Source: Allomesorhizobium camelthorni (lineage in GTDB: Bacteria; Pseudomonadota; Alphaproteobacteria; Rhizobiales; Rhizobiaceae). From it: DNA of 64,000 nt. The DNA lies in assembly GCF_011045125.1 (NCBI RefSeq), contig NZ_JAAKZF010000021.1, forward strand, positions 1 through 64,000, in the 5' to 3' direction. Under the pieces are notes generated by a model. That model saw nothing but the letters and a program-made list of their open reading frames with translations. It was not told where the DNA came from and ran no database searches. This document shows positions 10,834-19,248 of this stretch, in pieces; positions within the stretch are counted from its first letter, which is position 1; every line of letters starts with the position of its first letter. The position numbers were made by a program, and so were the translations under genes.

Positions 10834-11526
10834 ATGACACAGACGGATGAGGCGGCGGCCGCCGCCGGGGACAAGCCGGCAAAGAACCGCCGCGGTTCAA
10901 GCGCTGCCGGGTCGGCGCGCGATCCGGAGCGCACCCGCGCGGCCATCCTCGACGCGGCGGTCCGCGAATTCGCGACCGAAGGCTTTGGCGGCGCCCGGGT
11001 CGACGCGATCGCGGCGCGGGCCAAGATCAACAAGCGGATGCTCTATCACTACTTCGGCAACAAGGGGGATCTCTACCTCGCAGTGCTGGAGGAGACCTAT
11101 CGGGGTATCCGCGTTGCGGAGCGCAAGCTGCACCTCGAGGACCTGCCGCCGGACGAAGGCATGCGGCGGCTGGTGACTTTCACCTGGGAGTATTTCCTGG
11201 AACATCCGGAATTCCTGTCGCTGCTCAACACCGAAAACATGATGCGGGCGCGCCACCTGAAGCGCTCGAAGCGCATTCAGGAGCTTCATTCGCCGCTGAT
11301 CGGCCTGATCGACGAACTGCTCACGCGCGGGGCGCGCGAAGGCCTGTTCCGTTCCGGTGTCGACCCGGTCCAACTCTACGTGACGATAGCGTCCATCGGC
11401 TTCTTCTACCTATCGAACCGCTGGACCCTGTCGACCATATTCGGCCGCGATCTCAACGCGGACGCCGCCCTCAAGGAGCGCGGCGCGCACATTGTCGACG
11501 TCGTGCTCGGCTATCTGAAGCCCTGA
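10834..11526 (+). CDS. TetR/AcrR family transcriptional regulator
   Basis: A 230-residue repressor-type protein. A charged N-terminal tail of about 28 residues is followed by the TetR helix-turn-helix (TRAAILDAAVREFATEGFGGARVDAIAARAKINKRMLYHYFGNKGDLYLAVL, about residues 30-80) and an all-helical ligand-binding C-terminus. It lies between two operons whose upstream regions share GTAAC-N6-GTTAC (4209-4226 and 11578-11595), so I infer that it represses both. The inducer is likely a sugar or sugar-acid intermediate. Confidence 0.9.
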   Translation: MTQTDEAAAAAGDKPAKNRRGSSAAGSARDPERTRAAILDAAVREFATEGFGGARVDAIAARAKINKRMLYHYFGNKGDLYLAVLEETYRGIRVAERKLHLEDLPPDEGMRRLVTFTWEYFLEHPEFLSLLNTENMMRARHLKRSKRIQELHSPLIGLIDELLTRGAREGLFRSGVDPVQLYVTIASIGFFYLSNRWTLSTIFGRDLNADAALKERGAHIVDVVLGYLKP

Positions 11527-11577
11527 CGCAAACTGCTGCGAAGGACCCTTGACCGTGGTGGATTTCCGAGTCAATCT

Positions 11578-11595
11578 TGTAACCGGATAGTTACT
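11578..11595 (+). promoter_or_regulatory. Second copy of the TetR-type operator
   Basis: TGTAAC-CGGATA-GTTACT matches the 18-base site at 4209-4226 at 13 positions, including both arms except one outer base. It lies 74 bases before the ATG at 11669 and 24 bases after a TTGACC (11549-11554) that could be a -35 element. Confidence 0.55.
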
Positions 11596-11668
11596 TGAAG
11601 CCAGGCCAAACTGGCCGGTTGATAGCAGCAGGCGTGTCACGGGCGCCTGGCGCGAGGGAGGCGCGAAG

Positions 11669-12820
11669 ATGGCTGAGCGGCGCATCGGCATCATCATGCA
11701 CGGCATTACCGGCCGCATGGGTCTCAACCAGCATCTGATTCGCTCGATCGTGGCGATCCGCGCGCAGGGGGGCGTGGCGCTGTCGAACGGCGACCGGCTG
11801 ATGCCCGATCCAATCCTCGTCGGGCGCAATGCCGACAAGGTCGAGGCGATCGCCAGGGCGCACGGCGTCGAGCGCTGGACCACCGACCTCGCCGCCGCTC
11901 TCTCCAACCGCTCGGACGAGATATTCTTCGACGCCGCGACCACCCAGATGCGCGCCGAGCTCATTGGCCGCGCCATCGACGCCGGCAAGCACGTCTATTG
12001 CGAAAAGCCGATCTCGGACAAACTCCATGTCGCCCTGGCCCTCGCCAGAAAAGCCAGGGCAGCCGGCATCAAGCACGGCGTCGTGCAGGACAAACTGTTC
12101 CTGCCAGGCCTGAAGAAGCTCGCAATGCTGCGCCAATCCGGCTTCTTCGGCCGCATGCTCTCGGTGCGCGGCGAATTCGGCTACTGGGTGTTCGAAGGCG
12201 ACTGGCAGGCGGCGCAGCGCCCGTCGTGGAACTACCGCAAGAAGGACGGCGGCGGCATCATCCTCGACATGCTGTGCCACTGGCGCTACGTGCTCGACAA
12301 CCTGTTTGGCGAGGTGAAATCCGTCTCCTGCCTCGGCGCGACGCACATCCCGACGCGCGTCGACGAACAGGGCCGTAAATACGAGGCCGATGCCGATGAC
12401 GCGGCCTACGCGACCTTCGAGCTCGACGGCGGCGTTATCGCGCAGGTGAACTCGTCATGGACGACGCGGGTGCGCCGCGACGATCTCGTCACCTTCCACG
12501 TCGACGGCACCCACGGCTCGGCGGTCGCCGGGCTGACGAAATGCTGGACCCAGCACCGGGTCAACACGCCGAAGCCGGTGTGGAACCCAGACATCCCGCA
12601 GACCATCGACTTCTTCGACACCTGGGAGGAGGTACCGGACAACTGGCCTTCCGGCAACGGCTTCAAGGAGCAATGGGAAATGTTCCTGCGCCATGTTGCC
12701 GAGGACGGCCCGTGGAAATACGATCTTGTCGAGGGCGCCAAGGGCGTGCAGCTCGCCGAACTCGGCCTGAAAAGCTGGCGGGAGCGGCGCTGGCTCGACG
12801 TTCCGGCGCTGGAAATATGA
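11669..12820 (+). CDS. Gfo/Idh/MocA family oxidoreductase
   Basis: A 383-residue dehydrogenase-like protein. The N-terminal motif is IGIIMHGITGRMGLNQHLIRSI, an extended GxTGRMG nucleotide loop like that of dihydrodipicolinate reductase rather than plain GxGxxG. YCEKPISDKL (about residue 111) is the family signature, and the GGGIILDMLCHW segment near residue 200 carries the His typical of the catalytic domain. It overlaps the next gene (DUF993) by four bases, so its product may be passed to that lyase or aldolase-like enzyme. First gene of the operon reaching to 18024. Confidence 0.85.
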   Translation: MAERRIGIIMHGITGRMGLNQHLIRSIVAIRAQGGVALSNGDRLMPDPILVGRNADKVEAIARAHGVERWTTDLAAALSNRSDEIFFDAATTQMRAELIGRAIDAGKHVYCEKPISDKLHVALALARKARAAGIKHGVVQDKLFLPGLKKLAMLRQSGFFGRMLSVRGEFGYWVFEGDWQAAQRPSWNYRKKDGGGIILDMLCHWRYVLDNLFGEVKSVSCLGATHIPTRVDEQGRKYEADADDAAYATFELDGGVIAQVNSSWTTRVRRDDLVTFHVDGTHGSAVAGLTKCWTQHRVNTPKPVWNPDIPQTIDFFDTWEEVPDNWPSGNGFKEQWEMFLRHVAEDGPWKYDLVEGAKGVQLAELGLKSWRERRWLDVPALEI

Positions 12821-13986
12821 TGACCGAAATCCGGCTGCCCACCGCCGACCGGCGGATCGAGCCCTACGCCATGACCGGCGAGCCGATCCGGATCGAACGG
12901 TGCGACGCCGGCTCCTTCCCGCGTATCGCATTCGCCGCCGCCCATGTCGTCGCCGATCCCCTGGCCGACAATGATCCATGGCTGACGCCGGCTATCGATT
13001 GGGAGAAGACGCTTCGCTTCCGCCACTATCTGTGGGATCTCGGCCTGGCGGTGGCGGAAGCCATGGACACCGCCCAGCGCGGCATGGGGCTCGGCTGGCC
13101 GGAGGCGCGCGAGCTTATCACCCGCTCGGTGGCCGAGGCCAAAACCCGGCCCGGGGCGGTGATCGCCTGCGGCGCCGGCACCGACCATCTCGCTCCCGGC
13201 CGCGATATCACGATCGACGATGTCATCCGCGCCTATGAGGAACAGGTCGAGGCGGTTGAGGCCGCCGGCGGGAGTATCATCCTGATGGCGAGCCGGGCGC
13301 TCGCCGCAGCCGCCAAAGGCCCCGACGACTATGCTCGCGTTTACGACCGCGTGCTCGCCCAGGTGAAGGAGCCGGTGATCATTCACTGGCTCGGCGAGAT
13401 GTTCGACCCCGCCCTCGAAGGCTATTGGGGCTCCGCCGACCACTGGGCGGCGATGGACACCTGCCTCGACGTTCTGGCGGCGCATGCGTCAAAGATCGAC
13501 GGCATCAAGATCTCGCTCCTGTCGAAGGAAAAGGAAATCGCTATGCGCCGGCGTTTGCCCAAGGGCGTGCGCATGTACACCGGCGACGACTTCAACTACG
13601 CCGAACTGATCGCCGGCGACGGGGAAGGTCATTCCGACGCCTTGCTCGGCATCTTCGACGCCATCGCGCCGGCTGCTTCCGCCGCTCTCGCAGCGCTCGG
13701 GCGCGGCAGCCGGGACGAGTTCTTCGGCATACTGGAACCGACCGTTCCGCTGTCGCGGCATGTCTTCAAGGCGCCGACGCGCTTCTACAAGACCGGCGTC
13801 GTCTTCCTCGCCTATCTCAACGGGCTCCAGGATCATTTCGTCATGATTGGCGGCCAGGAGAGCGCCCGTTCGCTGCTCCATCTCGCCGATCTCTTCCGTT
13901 TCGCCGACCGCGCTAGGGTGCTCCATGATCCGGAGCGTGCCGCCGCGCGAATGGCCAAGGTACTGGCGGTGCATGGCGTCGGATGA
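12817..13986 (+). CDS. DUF993 family, DapA-like (dihydrodipicolinate synthase/aldolase fold) protein
   Basis: A 389-residue protein (388 if the second ATG at 12820 is used). It matches the DUF993 pattern as I recall it, a distant branch of the class I DapA/N-acetylneuraminate lyase aldolases. The segment IDGIKISLLS has the likely Schiff-base lysine at residue 231 and is followed by GVRMYTGDDFNYAELIAGDG, which parallels the substrate-loop region of DapA. The likely role is retro-aldol cleavage or dehydration of a keto-sugar acid formed by the preceding dehydrogenase. This is inferred; no member is named here. The start overlaps the upstream stop. Confidence 0.8.
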   Translation: MMTEIRLPTADRRIEPYAMTGEPIRIERCDAGSFPRIAFAAAHVVADPLADNDPWLTPAIDWEKTLRFRHYLWDLGLAVAEAMDTAQRGMGLGWPEARELITRSVAEAKTRPGAVIACGAGTDHLAPGRDITIDDVIRAYEEQVEAVEAAGGSIILMASRALAAAAKGPDDYARVYDRVLAQVKEPVIIHWLGEMFDPALEGYWGSADHWAAMDTCLDVLAAHASKIDGIKISLLSKEKEIAMRRRLPKGVRMYTGDDFNYAELIAGDGEGHSDALLGIFDAIAPAASAALAALGRGSRDEFFGILEPTVPLSRHVFKAPTRFYKTGVVFLAYLNGLQDHFVMIGGQESARSLLHLADLFRFADRARVLHDPERAAARMAKVLAVHGVG

Positions 13987-14014
13987 CGTTGGAACAATGC
14001 CAGGCTGGTCCGTT

Positions 14015-14028
14015 CGGGAGCGCTCCCG
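14015..14028 (+). repeat. Perfect palindrome before tctC
   Basis: CGGGAGCGCTCCCG is a 14-base perfect inverted repeat in the 74-base gap between the DUF993 gene and tctC, 33 bases before the tctC ATG. It could form a small hairpin in the mRNA or bind a regulator; nothing further distinguishes these. Confidence 0.4.
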
Positions 14029-14060
14029 TCGAGCCGGCATAACAACAAGGGAGGAAGACC

Positions 14061-15062
14061 ATGTTGAAAAGAACAGTGCTTGCCGCCTTCGTCGCGGCGT
14101 TTCCGCTTGCCGCTTCGGCCCAGGATTATCCGTGGAAGCCGGACCGCCCGATTACCGTGATCGTGCCATGGGCGGCGGGCGGCTCGACCGACCAGGTGGT
14201 GCGCGTCACCGCGGGGGAGATCGAGAAGGAGCTCGGCCAGAAGGTTGTTGTCGTCAACACGCCAGGCGCTTCCGGCTCGATCGGCACCAAGGCGGTCATC
14301 GACGCTCCCAAGGACGGCTACACCTGGGGCTCCGGAGCCGCCAAGGACCTAGGAACCTACGTCGTGAGCGGCCTGGCCGACACCAAGGTCGAGGACTGGC
14401 AGCTTTATCTCAGCGTCATCAACGTATCAGTGCTCAGCGTCAATCCGGACTCGCCGTACCAGACCGCGGCCGAGCTGGTCGCCGCCATGAACGAGAAGCC
14501 CGGTGCGGTTTCGGTCGCGACCGCCGGCATCAACTCGTCCGGCCATGCCGCGGTGGAAGCCCTCACCCAGGCGCTCGGCCTCACCTACAAGCATGTCAGC
14601 TACGATGGCGGCGCGCCTGCGGTGAACGCGACGGTCGCCGGTGAGACCGAGGTTACGACGCAGCTCGCCGTCGAGCAGGCGGCGATGCTGCGCGCCAAGC
14701 GGCTGCGTCCGCTGGCGGTGCTGTCGGACAAGCCGCTCGAACTCGACGGCTTTGGCACGATACCCCCGATCACCGAAGCGGTCGCCGGCTTTACCCCGAC
14801 GGACAATTATTTCGGCATTTTCGTGCCGAAGGGCGTTCCTGCGGAAGTCACCCAGACGCTGGACATGGTCTGGGAGAACGTCATTTCCAAGTCGGAGGCG
14901 ATAAAGGCCTACGCGACCAAGAACGGCGCCATCTTCGCAGCGCCCTATGGCGAGAAGGCGATGGAAGCGGTCATGCCGGCGATCCGCGTCACCGCCTGGC
15001 AGCTCCATGCGGCCGGCAAATCGAAGGTCGCGCCGGACACGGTGGGCATTCCGAAGCCCTGA
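14061..15062 (+). CDS. tctC: Tripartite tricarboxylate transporter substrate-binding protein (TctC/Bug family)
   Basis: A 333-residue periplasmic binding protein. A Sec signal peptide (LKRTVLAAFVAAFPLAASAQ) is followed by YPWKPDRPITVIVPWAAGGSTDQVVR, the hallmark TctC/Bug start with the WAAGGSTD ligand loop. GGGAGGAAGACC precedes the ATG. The family binds citrate, other carboxylates or sugar acids; the dehydrogenase and DapA-like neighbours favour an aldonic or uronic acid type of ligand here. A hairpin follows the stop. Confidence 0.92.
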   Translation: MLKRTVLAAFVAAFPLAASAQDYPWKPDRPITVIVPWAAGGSTDQVVRVTAGEIEKELGQKVVVVNTPGASGSIGTKAVIDAPKDGYTWGSGAAKDLGTYVVSGLADTKVEDWQLYLSVINVSVLSVNPDSPYQTAAELVAAMNEKPGAVSVATAGINSSGHAAVEALTQALGLTYKHVSYDGGAPAVNATVAGETEVTTQLAVEQAAMLRAKRLRPLAVLSDKPLELDGFGTIPPITEAVAGFTPTDNYFGIFVPKGVPAEVTQTLDMVWENVISKSEAIKAYATKNGAIFAAPYGEKAMEAVMPAIRVTAWQLHAAGKSKVAPDTVGIPKP

Positions 15063-15076
15063 TATCGACGACTGAG

Positions 15077-15103
15077 GGCGGGCGGCTTCCGCGGCGGCCC
15101 GCC
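15077..15103 (+). terminator. Hairpin between tctC and tctB
   Basis: Arms GGCGGGC (15077-15083) and GCCCGCC (15097-15103) enclose a 13-base loop and are followed by only a short T run (ATTTC). The position just after the binding-protein gene suggests partial termination or 3' end protection of a tctC-only mRNA. Confidence 0.45.
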
Positions 15104-15117
15104 ATTTCGGAGTTTCA

Positions 15118-15624
15118 ATGGACGATCGCAAGCCTTCCGCCTTCGCCGATCTCGTCTCCGGCTCCTGCTGGGTCGCTCTCGCCGCCGCGATTATGATCGG
15201 CTCTTGGCGGATGGACCGCCTGGAGCATCTGCAGGCGAGCATTTATTCCGCACCGGGCATCGTTCCCGGCCTGATAGGGGTCGCGCTCGCTCTCATGGGG
15301 CTGGTGCTGATGCTGCGCGCCTGGTGGGCAGGCGCGCTTGCCGGGGCCGGCCGGCCGCGCTTCGCGTGGAGCGAACACGCGCGGCTTCTCACTGCGGTCG
15401 CGCTCTGCCTCGCCTTCGCGATCGGTCTTGTCGGCCGCGGCCCACCGTTCTGGCTCGCCGCTGCTATCTTCATCGCGGTCACCGTTTTCGCGTTCCAGTT
15501 CCCCGAGCGCCGCGCCGCCCGGACGCTCCTGCGCGGCGCGCTCATCGCCGTCGTCTATGGCCTCGTGTCGGGCTATGCTGTCCATTACGTCTTCCAGGAG
15601 CTGTTCCTGGTCAGGCTGCCGTGA
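15118..15624 (+). CDS. tctB: Tripartite tricarboxylate transporter small membrane subunit TctB
   Basis: A 168-residue protein with four hydrophobic segments (about residues 14-28, 47-66, 88-108 and 115-150), the usual size and topology of TctB. It sits between tctC and tctA in the canonical order, and its TGA overlaps the tctA start region. TctB partners TctA in the cytoplasmic membrane; its exact mechanistic role is not established. Confidence 0.85.
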   Translation: MDDRKPSAFADLVSGSCWVALAAAIMIGSWRMDRLEHLQASIYSAPGIVPGLIGVALALMGLVLMLRAWWAGALAGAGRPRFAWSEHARLLTAVALCLAFAIGLVGRGPPFWLAAAIFIAVTVFAFQFPERRAARTLLRGALIAVVYGLVSGYAVHYVFQELFLVRLP

Positions 15625-17192
15625 GCATGGGCATGTTCGACGGCCTCATCATGTTCGGCCATTCGATCGCGAGCTTCGCTACGCCGACGACCATTCTTTA
15701 CGCTCTCGTCGCAACGCTGGTCGGCCTCGTCATCGGCGCGCTACCGGGCCTAACCGCCACCATGGGCGTCGCGCTCATGACCACCATGACGCTGACGCTG
15801 CAGCCCAACGACGCCATCCTGATCCTGATCTGCACCTATGTCGGCGCGATCTACGGCGGCAGCCGCAGTGCGATCCTGCTCAACATTCCGGGCACACCGG
15901 CCTCCGCCGCCTCTTGCCTCGACGGCTACGCGCTGGCGAGGCAAGGGCTGGCTGGCCGCGCCATGGGCATCGCCACCACCGGCTCGGTGCTAGGCACCTG
16001 GATCGGCATGTTCTTCCTCGCGACGCTGACGCCCGTGCTCGGCGAAGTGGCGCTGAAGTTCGGCGCATACGAGTTCTTCTGGCTCGCAGTCTTCGGCGTG
16101 GTGATCTCCGGCAATTTGACCGGAAACGATCCGCTGAAAGGCTGGATAGCCGGCTTCCTCGGCCTGTTCATCGCCACGATCGGCCAGGAAGGGCTCTACG
16201 CCCACGACCGCTTCACCTTCGGCTATCACGATCTCTCGGGCGGCATCGCGCTTTTACCGGCGCTGGTTGGCGCCTTCGGCTTCGCCGAAGTGCTGACGGT
16301 GATGCGCGACAAGCCGCGCGATGTGATCCTGAACAGCTTCGATGCAGTCATCCCCCGCATCCGCGACGTGTTGCAATACTGGCGCACCATCATCCGCTCG
16401 GGCGTGATCGGCACCGGCATCGGCATCATCCCCGGCGTCGGCGAGGACGTCGCGGCATGGAGTTCCTACGCCGCCGCACGCCGCGCCAGCAAGGAAAAGG
16501 AAAAATTCGGCAAGGGCTCGGTCGAGGGGCTGATGGCGGCCGAGACAGGTGACAACGCCTGCGTGCCGGGCTCGGTGATCCCGGTGCTGACGCTCGCCGT
16601 GCCCGGCTCTGCGCCCGCCGCCGTGCTGCTTGCCGCCATGCTGATCCACGGCGTCCAGCCGGGACCGCTGATCATGGTCAATTCGCCGCAATTCGTCTTC
16701 GACGTGGTGGCGATGATGCTTATCGCCAGCGTCGCCATCCTGATCTACGGGCTGACGCTGACCCGCCTGCTGGTGAAGATCCTGCAGGTGCCGCAGACGC
16801 TAGTGATGCCGGTGATCTTCGTGCTCTGCGTCGTCGGCTCCTTCGCGCTCGCCTCGCGCGTCTTCGACATCTACGTCATGCTGTTTTTCGGCATCGCCGG
16901 CTTTCTCTTGCGCCGGCTAAACTATCCCATGGCGCCGCTGGTGCTCGGTATCGTGCTGGGCGACCTCCTGGACAAAAACCTGCGCCGGGGACTCGTGCTT
17001 TCCGACGGCGACCTGACGCCCTTCTTCACCCGGCCGATCAGCGTCGTGCTGTTCCTGTTGATAGCGGGGACCGTCCTGCTCAATATTCCTGTGTTCCACC
17101 GCGCCGCCGTGAGCCTCTGGGCGTACGTGAGCGCTCCCTTCCGCCGGACGAAGCGCCCGGACCAACCGACATCGCGGAGGCCGCATGACTGA
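15621..17192 (+). CDS. tctA: Tripartite tricarboxylate transporter large permease TctA
   Basis: A 523-residue membrane protein with about 11-12 helices. The two conserved TctA motifs are visible: LVGLVIGALPGLTATMGVALM near residue 35 and the related IGTGIGIIPGVGEDVAAWSSYAAARRASK near residue 275. The start is GTG at 15621 (overlapping the tctB stop) or ATG at 15627 or 15633; a much longer open frame upstream is an artefact of tctB. The coding end overlaps the next gene by 8 bases. Confidence 0.92.
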   Translation: MSMGMFDGLIMFGHSIASFATPTTILYALVATLVGLVIGALPGLTATMGVALMTTMTLTLQPNDAILILICTYVGAIYGGSRSAILLNIPGTPASAASCLDGYALARQGLAGRAMGIATTGSVLGTWIGMFFLATLTPVLGEVALKFGAYEFFWLAVFGVVISGNLTGNDPLKGWIAGFLGLFIATIGQEGLYAHDRFTFGYHDLSGGIALLPALVGAFGFAEVLTVMRDKPRDVILNSFDAVIPRIRDVLQYWRTIIRSGVIGTGIGIIPGVGEDVAAWSSYAAARRASKEKEKFGKGSVEGLMAAETGDNACVPGSVIPVLTLAVPGSAPAAVLLAAMLIHGVQPGPLIMVNSPQFVFDVVAMMLIASVAILIYGLTLTRLLVKILQVPQTLVMPVIFVLCVVGSFALASRVFDIYVMLFFGIAGFLLRRLNYPMAPLVLGIVLGDLLDKNLRRGLVLSDGDLTPFFTRPISVVLFLLIAGTVLLNIPVFHRAAVSLWAYVSAPFRRTKRPDQPTSRRPHD

Positions 17193-18024
17193 AACCGTCG
17201 AGGGACTGTCGATCAATCTCGCGACCGTGCGCCAGCAATGGGGGTTTGCCGAGGCGGTGGAGGGCTGTCTGCGCCATGGCATCCACGCCATCGCGCCCTG
17301 GCGCGACCAGATTGCCGCCATCGGGCTGGATCAGGCAGCGCGCATCGTGCGGGAGGAGGGACTGCAAGTTACCGGCCTGTGCCGCGGCGGCTTCTTTCCG
17401 GCCTCCGACGCCGCGGGCCGCCGAGCGGCGATAGACGACAACCGCCGCGCCGTCGAGGAAGCCGCCGCACTGCGGGCCGATTGCCTGGTTCTGGTGGTCG
17501 GCGGACTGCCTGCCGGCTCGCGCGACATCGCTGGCGCCCGCGCCATGGTAGTAGAGGGCATTGCTGCGGTGCTGCCTGACGCGGTTGCCGCCGGCGTGCC
17601 GCTCGCCATCGAGCCGCTGCATCCCATGTATGCCGCCGACCGGGCTTGCGTGAACACGCTTTCCCAGGCGCTCGACATCTGCGATGCGCTCGACCCACCA
17701 CAGACCGGCGCGCTCGGCGTCGCGCTGGACGTCTATCACTGCTGGTGGGATCCCGAACTGGAGGCACAGGCCTTGCGCGCCGGGCCGAAACGCCTGATGG
17801 CCCACCACATCTGCGATTGGCTGGTGCCGACCCGCGACATGCTCACCGATCGCGGCATGATGGGCGACGGCGTCATTGACCTGCCGGCGATCCGCCGCAT
17901 GGTCGAAGCCGGGGGCTTTTCGGGTCCCCAGGAGGTCGAGATCTTTTCGGCCGAACACTGGTGGAAGAAACCCGGCGACGAGGTCCTGGCGACCTGCGTG
18001 GAACGGTTCCGCACGGTCTGCTGA
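17185..18024 (+). CDS. Sugar phosphate isomerase/epimerase family TIM-barrel protein
   Basis: A 279-residue xylose-isomerase-like (AP endonuclease family 2) protein. Metal-ligand-type segments are visible: VPLAIEPLHPMYAAD (Glu), GVALDVYHCWWDPE (Asp/His) and the terminal PQEVEIFSAEHWWKK (Glu). The family isomerises or epimerises sugars and cyclitol-derived ketoses, or cleaves 3-keto glycosides. It is the last gene of the TctABC operon and converges with the LacI gene, with 15 bases between the stops. Confidence 0.85.
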   Translation: MTETVEGLSINLATVRQQWGFAEAVEGCLRHGIHAIAPWRDQIAAIGLDQAARIVREEGLQVTGLCRGGFFPASDAAGRRAAIDDNRRAVEEAAALRADCLVLVVGGLPAGSRDIAGARAMVVEGIAAVLPDAVAAGVPLAIEPLHPMYAADRACVNTLSQALDICDALDPPQTGALGVALDVYHCWWDPELEAQALRAGPKRLMAHHICDWLVPTRDMLTDRGMMGDGVIDLPAIRRMVEAGGFSGPQEVEIFSAEHWWKKPGDEVLATCVERFRTVC

Positions 18025-18039
18025 ACGCCTGTGCCAGGG

Positions 18040-19083
18040 TCAGTACGGCTGCTGTTTCGGAGAAAAGGCGTCGCTTTCGCCGGGAACGAAATCCAAGGGC
18101 CAAAGCCGGCGCGAAGGGCCTTGCGGATACGATTCAGCATAAAGCGGCATGGTGGCCAGCAGGGTTTCGGCCAGCGAGATGCCCAGATCGCGCAAATTGA
18201 GGCTGAAGGACGTAAGTGACGGCGACAGGAAGCGAGCATGCGGACTGTGGCGTCCGATGACGGCAATGTCCCGTCCGGGCTTCACCCCGGCTTCCTCCAG
18301 CCCGCGGTAGAGGCCAATGGCGATCGTCTCGTTCACGAGCACGACGGCAGTCGGCCGTTCCTCGCAGGCGAGGATCGCGCGAGCGATCTGGTAGCCACCA
18401 GCCTCGCTGGGCATCGAACGGAAGATCAGGTCCTCCTCGAGCGCGAGCCCGTGGTTTGCCAGTGCCTCCCGGCAGCGCTCGACGAAAACATAGCCAAGAT
18501 TCGTGTCGTCGTGGGGACGGGTTACCGCGATCCGCCGATGCCCCTTGGCCACGAGGCGGTCGATCGAGGCCTGGGCCATACCCTCGAAATCGAGATCGAT
18601 CCAAGGCTGGCCGACATCGGTCAGGCTGCGGCCGAGCGAGATGAACGGGATCTTGCGCTTCGCCAGGAAGTCGAAGCGATGGTCGATCCGCCTGGTCGAA
18701 GACAGGATGAGGCCATCGGCGAACCCGCGCGCGACTATGCGCCTGAGATAGTCGTAGGGATCCTCTTGCGATGAGCAGAGCAGGGCGACCAGATCAAGCT
18801 TGTGGCGCGCAAAAACCGTCTGCACGCCGTCGAAAACGCTCATGAAGAACGTATCGCCATGCCCGGTGATCTCGCTTCCCGTCTGCATCATGAAGCCGAT
18901 CACGCCCGTTGCCCCCTTGCGCAGGGCGCGTCCCGACTGGTTCGGGACGTATCCGAGCTCCTCCGCCGCCTCCAGCACGCGCTTGCGCGTTTCGGCATTG
19001 ACGTCCGGCTTGCCGTTCAGGGCTCGCGACACGGTCCCGATCGACACATTCAGATGTTTGGCAAGCAGGTGGATGCCCTTCAT
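18040..19083 (-). CDS. LacI family transcriptional regulator
   Basis: A 347-residue repressor. The N-terminal helix-turn-helix and hinge helix are clear (MKGIHLLAKHLNVSIGTVSRALNGKPDVNAETRKRVLEAAEELGY), followed by a periplasmic-binding-protein-like sugar-binding domain. It is divergent from the operon at 19249-25395, and two palindromes of LacI type lie in the shared gap, so autoregulation and control of that operon by its sugar are likely. Confidence 0.93.
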   Translation of the reverse strand: MKGIHLLAKHLNVSIGTVSRALNGKPDVNAETRKRVLEAAEELGYVPNQSGRALRKGATGVIGFMMQTGSEITGHGDTFFMSVFDGVQTVFARHKLDLVALLCSSQEDPYDYLRRIVARGFADGLILSSTRRIDHRFDFLAKRKIPFISLGRSLTDVGQPWIDLDFEGMAQASIDRLVAKGHRRIAVTRPHDDTNLGYVFVERCREALANHGLALEEDLIFRSMPSEAGGYQIARAILACEERPTAVVLVNETIAIGLYRGLEEAGVKPGRDIAVIGRHSPHARFLSPSLTSFSLNLRDLGISLAETLLATMPLYAESYPQGPSRRLWPLDFVPGESDAFSPKQQPY

Positions 19084-19159
19084 TTCCTAGATCTTTCTCC
19101 CGTTATTCCCGATTCCGGCGATTCACCCATTGACACAGTTATCAGCGTCAAACTACTAT

Positions 19160-19205
19160 CGTAAACGTTTACGGAAGCTAAATCGGTTCTTCGTAATCGT
19201 TTCCG
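19160..19205. promoter_or_regulatory. Two LacI-type operators in the divergent promoter region
   Basis: CGTAAACGTTTACG (19160-19173) is a perfect palindrome with a central CG, the classical LacI/GalR form. A second copy, CGTAATCGTTTCCG (19192-19205), matches it at 12 of 14 positions. The centres are 32 bases apart, about three helical turns, so cooperative binding on one DNA face is plausible. Confidence 0.75.
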
Positions 19206-19248
19206 GTGAAGATCTTTGCGCCGCCGGTTAGGGAGGAGCATCGTGCCG

